Source: Pseudomonas fluorescens
GTDB taxonomy: Bacteria; Pseudomonadota; Gammaproteobacteria; Pseudomonadales; Pseudomonadaceae
Assembly (NCBI RefSeq): GCF_005938625.1
Contig: NZ_VCNJ01000039.1
Span: 1-64,000 of the forward strand
Reading direction: 5' to 3'
DNA length: 64,000 bases
In this document: positions 36,049 to 43,624 of the stretch, piece after piece
Numbering within the stretch: position 1 is the stretch's first letter
Layout: every line of letters starts with the position of its first letter
Made by a program: the position numbers and the translations under genes
The notes under the pieces: model-generated
What the model was told of the DNA's origin: nothing
What the model saw: only the letters and a program-made list of their open reading frames with translations
Database searches by the model: none

Positions 36049-36400
36049 TCATCGCACCCCATACAGGAACGCTTTCATGAAAAAGGCTCCCGCATTGTTG
36101 ACCGTGTACGTGGTGGCGGCTGACACGCCCGTTTGCGGGTAGAACACCGTGGCGCCTTTGAGCGAGGTGCCAGGGTGGGTATAGCCGCTGAACCCGGTCA
36201 CCGAGCGCCCCAGCGAATTGGCCAGGCGCTGCGCCTGGGAGCCATATTTGCCACCGACCGAACTGAAGCAACTGGCCAGGGTCGCCGGCCCGTTGCCTTG
36301 CAGGACCGGCCGCAGCCGGGTTGCCAGTTGCCCATCACAGCCAGGGAGCGTAGGGCATGATCGGTATCGTTCCCTGCGGCGGCCACTTTGTGGCGTTACC
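36049..36400 (-). pseudogene. C-terminal fragment of RHS-type toxin
   Basis: On the minus strand a frame too short for usual gene callers reads GNGPATLASCFSSVGGKYGS, QAQRLANSLGRSVTGFSGYT, GTSLKGATVFYPQ and NNAGAFFMKAFLYGVR before its stop at 36049. This resembles C-terminal cargo domains of Pseudomonas RHS-core proteins, in which a Cys-containing LASC..GG.Y motif precedes a 'LG..V.G..G...P' block. No start codon or RHS core is present, so it is an orphan tip, perhaps left by recombination. The match is from memory of the family pattern and should be treated as tentative. Confidence 0.45.
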
Positions 36401-36439
36401 GATGCCCGTTGGCAACCCTAATCGATGGGATCGACTGGA

Positions 36440-36830
36440 GAAATAAAAATGTTCTGATCCGCCACCGCAGCCAGATCGACGGTCGTCAGATCCATTTGAC
36501 GTTCACCGAGCACGGCCAGCGACTGGTTGGACGGCTGCCCTACAACGGCGCGGATGCGATGAACGAACTGGCCACAGCCCTTACCCCGTACGAGCTAAAA
36601 GCCCTGGAATATCTGCTCAAGAAGATCTTGTCGGTGGCGCGGGATCCGATCACGCTTCAGCGTATAGGACCCACCATGAGCGCTGACGAACCTTGCGCAG
36701 CCAACCTGGCGGGACAGTATCCTCGCCCGACGCCAAGGCCGCCTTGGCCCATGCTCACACCTGTGCACCGCCTCTCCACGAGCCCGCCATCCACGACCGG
36801 TACCTGGTCAGAGCGGCGGTCGACGTTAAG
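36440..36830 (+). pseudogene. MarR-family regulator fragment
   Basis: The plus-strand reading RSQIDGRQIHLTFTEHGQRL, then 'NELATALTPYELKALEYLLK', corresponds to the wing and C-terminal dimerisation helices of a MarR-type repressor. The N-terminal half and the recognition helix are missing. The frame then runs into PITLQRIGPTMSADEP and an unrelated tail; a further reading in the next frame continues to about 36925. It is probably the scar of a deletion that removed a regulator and its neighbour. It would not bind DNA as it stands. Confidence 0.55.
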
Positions 36831-37048
36831 GTGAGCAGTCGCCTCGGCAGCCGTCGCACACGTGTTTTGTGCATTCCTTGGCAGGGTGGAAAACGTCATT
36901 GTTTGGCGATTTTTCCTATTCAAAAATGATCTAAAAATCCACGGGAACGATTCTTGTCGGCGGAAGTAACGCCAGCTTTACTTCATCCTCAGGAGCCAAC
37001 TTCCAGGAGGAATAACCGCAGGATAAAAATCGAATTAGGGAGTGTTCC

Positions 37049-37282
37049 ATGCACGCTGAAGCGCACAGTGTATTGGAAAATGTCTTGATGACTTGCAAGA
37101 CCATCAACGCATTTGGTGACTTGGCCATCGAGAATTTACAACACGGCATACCCAACGATCTGGCCGACGTTGAGAAGGAGAATCTGAGACGAGCCTTCAG
37201 GCTGATGCGGCTGACACTTGATTGTGTAAACCCCTTGATTACTGCCACCGTTGATGAGGCCTCACAACTTCGGGGTAGGTAG
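37049..37282 (+). CDS. Small hypothetical protein
   Basis: The 77-residue, largely helical product includes SVLENVLMTCKTINAFGDLA and LRRAFRLMRLTLDCVNPLIT. No family is recognised. GGGAGTG lies upstream of the ATG at a good distance, and a hairpin terminator follows 23 bp after the stop, so it looks like a complete single-gene transcription unit. It may be one of the small Pseudomonas-specific proteins of unknown role. Confidence 0.55.
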   Translation: MHAEAHSVLENVLMTCKTINAFGDLAIENLQHGIPNDLADVEKENLRRAFRLMRLTLDCVNPLITATVDEASQLRGR

Positions 37283-37304
37283 ACGTTGGCTTCTCCTCTG
37301 CTTT

Positions 37305-37334
37305 AAACAACCCGACTTCGGACGCGGGTTGTTT
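37305..37334 (+). terminator. Hairpin terminator after small gene
   Basis: AAACAACCCG pairs with CGGGTTGTTT across ACTTCGGACG. The stem ends in AAA/TTT, allowing termination on both strands. Confidence 0.7.
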
Positions 37335-37584
37335 ATGCGCTTACTCCTCTTCAGATTCTGAATGTCCCTTCTGGTCACGGAAGGGACTGCGCCCCCTTCT
37401 GGTGTTAGCCATTTTTGCCTCTCTGTCGGCGCGCTGGATGTCGCGCCCTGCCAGGGCGCGACCGTCTGCACAAGGATCGCCGCTCGGATGGCTGAGCGGG
37501 CACTTGGCAGCCTGTTTGGGAGACAAACGCTACCGTCTTTGTCGGCCCAGAAAAGAGCGACTCAGAAAGGGGCGAGTCGTATGT

Positions 37585-38106
37585 TTAGTTCACGCCGCAA
37601 GCAACACGCTCACCACCCCCTCCCAGCGCTTTGGGCCTTTCCGAATGGTTGTCGCTGCCAGCGTGGATCATCAGGGCGTGGCCTTTAATCTGCGCGACGT
37701 TCCTCAGGCGTGGGGCCAGCACCGGATAGTTGGCAATGCCGTCGGCCGTCACGTAGAGCGCCGGCAGGTCGCCCAGGTGCCCCTCGGCGTAAGGGCCCAA
37801 ATGCTCGCCGGTTTTTTGCGGGTCAAAGTGGCCACCTGCGGCCATTGCTGCGACGTTCACCCCATCTTTCATACCGGCTTCACAACTGCCGTTTTCATGC
37901 ACATGAAAACCATGCAGGCCAGGCGGCAAGGATTGGAGATGGGGAGTGAACAGCAGGCCATAGGGCGTCGCATCGACCGTAATCGTGCCTATCTTCTGGG
38001 AAGCACCATTGGCGCTCACCCGCTGCATAGGAACCTCCAGGGAGGCGGCGTGAACTGTGCCCATGGCAAGCGTACCGACCAAACTCAAGAATAAACGGTG
38101 TTTCAT
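37585..38106 (-). CDS. sodC: Cu/Zn superoxide dismutase, periplasmic
   Basis: The 173-residue product has a Sec signal peptide (cleavage near AHA-A, residue ~21) followed by the SodC fold. Metal ligands are visible in GFHVHENGSCE (Cu His pair and disulfide Cys), AAGGHFDPQKTGEHLGPYAE (bridging His and Zn ligands) and GHALMIHAGSDNH (last Cu His). The conserved closing GGGERVACGVN has the second disulfide Cys. It converts superoxide to peroxide in the periplasm, defending against host oxidative burst. The start at 38106 is chosen to give the signal peptide; the open frame to 38274 has no ribosome site. It stands as a single gene. Confidence 0.95.
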   Translation of the reverse strand: MKHRLFLSLVGTLAMGTVHAASLEVPMQRVSANGASQKIGTITVDATPYGLLFTPHLQSLPPGLHGFHVHENGSCEAGMKDGVNVAAMAAGGHFDPQKTGEHLGPYAEGHLGDLPALYVTADGIANYPVLAPRLRNVAQIKGHALMIHAGSDNHSERPKALGGGGERVACGVN

Positions 38107-38524
38107 AAGTGGTTTCCTGACATTGCATGAACGTTCGAAAAATGAACGTGGACTGACATGAACGGCTGAGCAACTAGACGTCGTTGATGCCGTGGACCAG
38201 CGTAGAAAAAACATGACCCTCTGAGCAAACCAAAAAATGGACGATCGACGATAGAAAAGGGCTATTGAATACAAGGCAGGTCTCAGGTGTTGTTGTCGTG
38301 ATCAGGTCCACTGGCGGTGGAGCCTTGATGAGGCAAGCTGGCCTCCTGTGCCGGTGCGTGATAGACAATCGAGGCGGCCTGGTTGTCCGCGAGGAGGCTG
38401 AGGCGCACCCACTCATCGGTCATGGGCTCATGGCGCGCACGGCCAGGTGAGGCAACGGCGCGTGTTCCCTCCGCGCCGTGCTTTTGAACGCAGGTGATTG
38501 GGCCCGGCAAGGCCGGGCCCTTAC
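38107..38524. other. Spacer between sodC and toxin remnant
   Basis: No gene is supported. It ends in a perfect GC hairpin at 38500-38520. Confidence 0.45.
38500..38520 (-). terminator. GC hairpin downstream of Fic ORF
   Basis: GGGCCCGGC and GCCGGGCCC pair perfectly around a 3-nt loop, directly after the Fic stop on the minus strand. No T-tract follows, so termination is likely but unproven. Confidence 0.4.
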
Positions 38525-39202
38525 TCAGGCCGTGGTCAATGCCCAGGGGGCAAGCCCGCTGAGCAGGTCTTCGGCCAGTGGGGTCAATGCCTTGAATGTT
38601 GCCTCCTGTTTATTCAACTGCGCCAGGGCATACAGAGTGCGGGCGGTTCGACCGTTGCCATCACCAAAAGGGTGGTAGCGAACCAGGGCGCCGAAGAGCG
38701 CCTCACCTGCATCCACCTGCCTGGCCTGTACCTTGGTTTTGATCGCATCCAGCGCCTTGATAAAACCGACGCGTGCCACATCCGAGCCCATGAACAACGG
38801 ATCGCTGCTCGAACGGAACACCCGCTCCACTTGCCCGACCGCCGGTTGATAGACCCCATCGTGCAGGCGAATGATGGTCTGGATATCAAACAGGTCGGCC
38901 TGGCGATTGAGTGACAGCGCGCTGCGGATACGCCCCTGCAATGCATTCACGGGCTCGGGATCGGTATCAGAACGGCTATTGCCGGTGTTCCAGTTGACGG
39001 CCGCCTGTTCAGGAACGCCCGCCACGATTTGTCGAGGCACGGCCGGGGGGAAGTCCAGCAGCTTTTGAACGTGGTTGTTTGCTGCGCTCATGCGTGTCAG
39101 GTCCGACAGCCGCCGACGCTCAACCTGCGCTTGTTCAAAGGCCAACGCACCCCAGGCGAAACGGGTTCTGGCGGTGCCCAGCGAACGATTGCGCAAACGC
39201 AC
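38525..39202 (-). pseudogene. Fic-domain C-terminal part of a toxin
   Basis: The frame reads VNALQGRIRSALSLNRQADL, FDIQTIIRLHDGVYQPAVGQ and the Fic active site VRYHPFGDGNGRTARTLYAL, with the catalytic His and the phosphate-binding GNGR. Fic enzymes transfer AMP or other phosphate-linked groups to target proteins. The reading loses sense above about 39195, where an opposite-strand segment begins. It is the C-terminal module of a large Pseudomonas toxin whose N-terminal DUF6543 part lies at 39373-40128. A product starting inside, for example at Met in TRMSAANNHV, could still be an isolated Fic protein. No inhibitory antitoxin helix is visible. Confidence 0.75.
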
Positions 39203-39205
39203 AAA

Positions 39206-39464
39206 GACAGCCCTGTTTCAATTTTCTGCACCCAGGTGATGACCGATCGTACGCAAGCGGTGCCGTCATCGTCCGTGCTGCGCCCGGTGACCTTCACCGC
39301 CAGTCAAAGCCAGCGTGATCTGGCCAACCGGTTGTTTGACAGCCTGATGAGTCGTCTGGCTGCCGACATCGACTATCTGGTGTTCAGCTCGTGGGAGCAG
39401 ACCACCGGGCATCTGCTGGAGGTGGCCAAGGTCATTCTGACCCTTGCAGCCATTGGGTTGAACA
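39206..39464 (+). pseudogene. Inverted middle segment of the same toxin
   Basis: On the plus strand, opposite to its neighbours, the sequence reads SSVLRPVTFTASQSQRDLAN, RLFDSLMSRLAADIDYLVFS, SWEQTTGHLLEVAKVILTLA. This is the text expected between the DUF6543 domain and the C-terminal part in full-length Pseudomonas toxins of this family. It exactly fills the gap where the minus-strand reading fails on both sides (about 39200-39465). An internal inversion of ~260 bp is the simplest explanation. Confidence 0.65.
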
Positions 39465-40128
39465 CCACGCCGCTGGTTGCGCTGGCAGGGATCAGGAATA
39501 CGCCGTTGACCTTGACGCCATCAAAGGACACCTCCTGGGCCTGGACAGTCCCGGCCAGAAAGCTCTCCACCGTCTGGCGGTACGCCAGCAGGGAGCCTGG
39601 GGCATCCAGATAAGCCAGGCAACGCAGCCTGATCAGGTTCTGATACTGCGCCGTCAAGCCAGTTCGGTTGGCGGGTGTGTCGCGGTATGTCGACAATGCA
39701 CTTTCCATCACTGTTTGCAGGTTGTCCTGCGTCAGGGACTGGATGAGGTCACTGGGTTCAAACGTGGTGAGTGGGTAGGAGTACTGACGGCCCAGCGAGT
39801 CCCGGGCTTGCTTGAAAGCATAGAGATAGTGCCCCGTCACGACGTCCCGAAGTGGTACGCGTACCGTTAAGCTGCTCGGTGCACGGACATGCGGGGGGAT
39901 CAGGGTCGGGTCGTAGGTGCTGGGGTGGTAAATCACGCTGACATTGCTGTCGGGTGACAAATAGGTTGCTCGACCGGTTTGCTGTTCGTGACGACGGATC
40001 CCGGCGTTGATGTACTCACCAATAAACACGGCGGGATTCAAAATGGAGCAGGACAACTGATCCGCCGGCGGCGCTGTTGCGGTGGCGTCCGTGGGTTCTA
40101 TGACCGGCAGGGGAGTCAATCGGGCCAA
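39373..40128 (-). pseudogene. DUF6543 (dermonecrotic toxin-like) part
   Basis: The N-terminal domain of Pseudomonas dermonecrotic-toxin-like proteins is recognisable: NPAVFIGEYINAGIRRHEQQ, VPLRDVVTGHYLYAFKQARD, YQNLIRLRCLAYLDAPGSLL and VSFDGVKVNGVFLIPASATS. Sense is lost after GVVFNP (about 39465), where the inverted segment starts. The N-terminal part begins at TTG 40128 or, since the frame is the same, continues from the small ORF at 40144-40440 through a single TAA. The full protein would normally exceed 1,000 residues; role and host target are unknown. Confidence 0.7.
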
Positions 40129-40143
40129 TAACGTCCGCTTGTA

Positions 40144-40440
40144 TTAACAGACATGGGCTTGAGCCTGCGCACCGGACAGGCTGTGCGCGATGCTCCACAG
40201 CCCATTGAGTACAGGGCGATAAGTCTGGGCAGATTCAAAGGTCTGCTCTTCAATAAAAAAAGAAAGACTGTCGATAAACTGGAGCAAAGCCAGAACGTCG
40301 CGTTCAGTCGGCGGCCTTTGCAACACCAATCTATTGGCACTGGCCAACAGATTGGCGAGGGTCGAGTTGTTGGTAAATCCGGTTTCTTGCAGTAAACGTG
40401 TAATGCGTTGGACAAGGGGACCTTGAGCAGTGTTAGGCAT
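40144..40440 (-). CDS. Small ORF in frame with toxin fragment
   Basis: The 98-residue, helical product includes LVQRITRLLQETGFTNNSTL and RDVLALLQFIDSLSFFIEEQ. It lies directly upstream of, and in the same frame as, the DUF6543 fragment, separated by one TAA and five sense codons. It is either the original N-terminus of the toxin cut off by a nonsense change, or a separate small partner such as a chaperone. The start at 40440 is preferred to 40509 by sequence sense. No family is recognised. Confidence 0.5.
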   Translation of the reverse strand: MPNTAQGPLVQRITRLLQETGFTNNSTLANLLASANRLVLQRPPTERDVLALLQFIDSLSFFIEEQTFESAQTYRPVLNGLWSIAHSLSGAQAQAHVC

Positions 40441-41033
40441 TGAAAGACGTCCGTGTTGGGTTTGAATTAAAACGTTAATAAATAGGGCTGGTCGGATTGA
40501 AGTGCGCACTATTGACTCGTTGTTTATGCCTCGTGAAATTTAATAATAAGTGGACGGGCAGCGGTCGCCTCGGGCGAAGGGAATACCCACGCGCTTCATT
40601 GACACTGCCATAGCGACTGCCAACGACAGACAAACGCCTGTTCATCCAGACGCCCAGGTCGATGTGTGCAAGTAAGATAAAGTTTTCGGCGAAACAGGAG
40701 GGGATGACGCTCGTTGAATAATGCGCCATCTAACCGCCATTCATTGACCGGTTAAAAGTCACTGCACAGACAGCTGCTCCACGAACATGTGGGGCACAGT
40801 CGATTGTTCAGTCAGTTTCGAGGCGGCTGGCAATAGCCTGGACAAAGTCAGAACGACTTTTGGTGTTATTAGAATTAAAACCTGTCCCGTTGGTTTATTT
40901 GAACCCAAGCTTTCGTGGCATGCAACCTGCAGTCCGAGTTCGGACTGGGGAGTGAGCCGGTGTTGGCATGGTTCCAAACCATGACCAGCGCATGCTGGCT
41001 GGTCACGGCCCATCCCCGGCCCGCAGGGAGGTG
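40441..41033. other. Spacer without recognised gene
   Basis: Short frames only. A GACCAGC-GCATGCTG-GCTGGTC inverted repeat at 40982-41004 could terminate the quinone oxidoreductase transcript. Confidence 0.4.
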
Positions 41034-42278
41034 TCAGTCGACCTTGGAGGTTCGCGTCAGCCACTCACGACCTTTGAGCATCCCGTTCCAGTAGAACCAC
41101 GGTAGAAAGTTCGCCTTCAGATACCAGGCCAGCCGGCGTGCGACTGTCGGTTCCAGAGGAAATGTCGGCAGCAATTTACCGGCATAACCGAACTCGGCGA
41201 GTATCACCTTGCCTCGCTCCACCGTCAGTGGACAGGCGCCATAACCATCGTATTGGCGCACAAAGGGCTGCTGTTTGCGCAGCGCCAGCAGGTTCTCAGC
41301 CACCACCACCACTTGCTTGCGTACTGCCGCCGCGGTCTTGGCGTTGCCGGTGGAGCAGATATCGCCCAAGGCAAACACGTCCGGATAACGCACATGCTGC
41401 AAGCTGTGAGCGTCCACTTCGCACCAGCCATCGGCGTTGGCCAACGCACTGTGACGGATGAAGTCCGGCGGGACCTGCGGTGGGACCACGTGCAAAAAAT
41501 CGAATTTTTTCGCGTGCAGCGTGACTTCCCCTGCGGCGTTCCTGACCTCGAACCAGGCCGTTTGCGACGGCCCATCGACCTTCACCAACTGCGAGTTGAA
41601 CGCCAGCCGTGCGCGGTATTTCTCGATGTACTTCATCAGCGGCGCCACAAAGGTCGGGACACCAAACAGCACGGCACCGGCGAGGTTGAATTCGACATCG
41701 AGGTTCTTCAGTACGTCCTGTCGCAGCCAGTGATCACAGGACAGGTACAGCGCTTTTTGCGGGGCTCCGGCGCATTTGATCGGCATGCCGGGCTGGGTGA
41801 AGATCGCCTTGCCGGTGCGCAGGTTCTGAACCCGATGCCACGTGTAAGCCGCATGCTGATAGCTGTAGTTGGACGTGACGCCGTGCTGTCCCAGAGTGGC
41901 TTGCAGGCCTTCGATTTTTTCCCACGCCAGGCGTAAACCCGGGCAGACGATCAGGTTCTGGTAGGTCACGCTGCGCCCGTTATCCAGAATCAGCAGACGG
42001 TTCTGCGGATCGATGTGGTTGACGGCGGCCTGCAGCCATTTAGCCTGGCTTGGCATCACCTCGGACATCGGTCGTACGGTGTTTTCCAACTCATAGACAC
42101 CGCCGCCGACCAGGGTCCAGGCCGCCTGGTAATAGTGATAGGCGTTGGGCTCAATCACCGTGATGTTCAAGCCGGGGGCGCGCTTGAGCAGGCTGGCAAC
42201 GAAGGCAATACCCGCAGTACCGCCGCCTATCACCACGATGTCGCCTTGGTAGGACTGGCCCAGGTGTTGATCGCTCAT
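41034..42278 (-). CDS. sqr: Type II sulfide:quinone oxidoreductase
   Basis: The 414-residue FAD flavoprotein oxidises sulfide and passes electrons to quinone at the inner membrane. The dinucleotide motif GDIVVIGGGTAGIAF is near the N-terminus, with PIKCAGAPQKALYLSCDHW carrying Cys169 and YDGYGACPLTVERGKVILAE carrying Cys349. These match the two redox cysteines of type II SQR (human SQOR). The C-terminal ANFLPWFYWNGMLKGREWLT is the membrane-binding end. AAGGAAC precedes the ATG at 42278; the longer frame to 42365 is not supported. No sulfurtransferase or persulfide dioxygenase gene is adjacent. A copy of the recurrent motif lies ~305 bp upstream. Confidence 0.92.
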   Translation of the reverse strand: MSDQHLGQSYQGDIVVIGGGTAGIAFVASLLKRAPGLNITVIEPNAYHYYQAAWTLVGGGVYELENTVRPMSEVMPSQAKWLQAAVNHIDPQNRLLILDNGRSVTYQNLIVCPGLRLAWEKIEGLQATLGQHGVTSNYSYQHAAYTWHRVQNLRTGKAIFTQPGMPIKCAGAPQKALYLSCDHWLRQDVLKNLDVEFNLAGAVLFGVPTFVAPLMKYIEKYRARLAFNSQLVKVDGPSQTAWFEVRNAAGEVTLHAKKFDFLHVVPPQVPPDFIRHSALANADGWCEVDAHSLQHVRYPDVFALGDICSTGNAKTAAAVRKQVVVVAENLLALRKQQPFVRQYDGYGACPLTVERGKVILAEFGYAGKLLPTFPLEPTVARRLAWYLKANFLPWFYWNGMLKGREWLTRTSKVD

Positions 42279-43624
42279 AGGTTGTTCCTTGTGGTTGTCG
42301 GTAAGGGGATGTGCCGCGAAAGACTCACCCCGTTTTTGTCTCCATGCCGAAAGGCCGCAGAGCACGGACGTGACAGAGTCACGAGGTGGCTAATGGGAGT
42401 TGGGCAGGTGCGGCCTCCACGAATGCTCAACGGCCTAGGCTTCGCCAGTACAGGCCTGCGTGAAGTGACGTCATGGAAAAAAAGAAGCACTGGCGAATCC
42501 ACCAGCCCATTGCACATGGCATGAGGTGGTGGATTCACTGTGTGTGCCAGCGCTCAGTAAATGCCACGCGATCGGGCGCGTATGTAGGGGGTTTCTTAAG
42601 TAAGGTGCGGTGGACCTGATTCAACGTCTGGCTATGGCGGAGCGTCGCTCAAGCGCGATCTTCGCCGAGGGGGCTTGAGGGGATGTGGTTGCGCGCCCGC
42701 CCGGGTGGGATGGCGTGTTGGGGCTTATAGAGGCTGAACACACACCGGCGAAATGATCGTGAAGTGCACCCTTGCCGGCGCACGGTCCACGGGCGGTTGG
42801 CCCTGTCGCAGGCAAACGGCAGCCTCGGCGGATGCGTTGCAGGGGGGGGCGCATGACAACACAACGCTGATCGTTATCACCCGACGATCAGCAGGTCTGA
42901 ATGGCCTGGGGGTATCGGTGCATGAGCGTGAATACTCACCTGACGATGGGGTAAGGGCGCGGCCTCTGAAGGCAGGCTTTGCTGGCGCCGAATGCGTTAG
43001 CAGGCATCACTTGCACGATCAATGGCGCGCTGAACGGCCGGCAGGATCAAAGCTCGAGAGCCGGGCGAGGGGCAAGGGCAGAGTGATGGAGCTGGGTAAA
43101 CGGATCCCGGTACCGTCGCGGTTCCCGTCCTGGCTCGCGCTGGGCAGGCAGGTGCAAGGCGTTCAAATGCCGGGGGTAACGACGTTTTGCCTGCTGCAGC
43201 GACCTGAAGAGGGCGCGCATTTGGCCAGGCTTCCCTGTGTATTCAATCCGAGAGTGTCAAGGAGAAATGGGGCGAAGTCCGCACGGACTCGGGGCGAGTT
43301 TTGGCCAGATTAAAAACATCAATTGATCCGGCAACAGCTCGGAGCGCGGGTGGATCCTGCCTGCTGGCTGAGGCATAGATGCACCCTGTACAGCCACGCC
43401 GGCTGGGGTGTCGCTCGAACTGCCTTGGTTGTCAATCCGCGCCCTTGAGCCTTGCGCGCCATTTCAAACATTCCCATAGGCGCGCTGTTGCGCGCGACGG
43501 TTCGATCATGACCGCGGCTTTTTTTCTGGGGTGAAGAGAACTGTCAATGTATGAAATTGACAGCTTTTGATTTGGGTCATGGGAAGGGTGTTGGGATTTT
43601 AAAAGAAATACCACGAGTAATCCT
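42279..43624. other. Long spacer
   Basis: Several open frames occur but none has a family, including a 186-codon plus frame at 42753-43313. It contains motif site H (42583-42599) and a GCGCGC-TGTT-GCGCGC hairpin near 43481-43496. Confidence 0.5.
42583..42599 (-). promoter_or_regulatory. Recurrent 17-bp motif, site H
   Basis: TGTAGGGGGTTTCTTAA differs from site C (7688) at one base. The leftward gene is the sulfide:quinone oxidoreductase. Confidence 0.3.

Noticed and set aside
42753..43313. 186-codon plus ORF right of the quinone oxidoreductase
   Set aside because: No family match, no ribosome site and random-looking composition.
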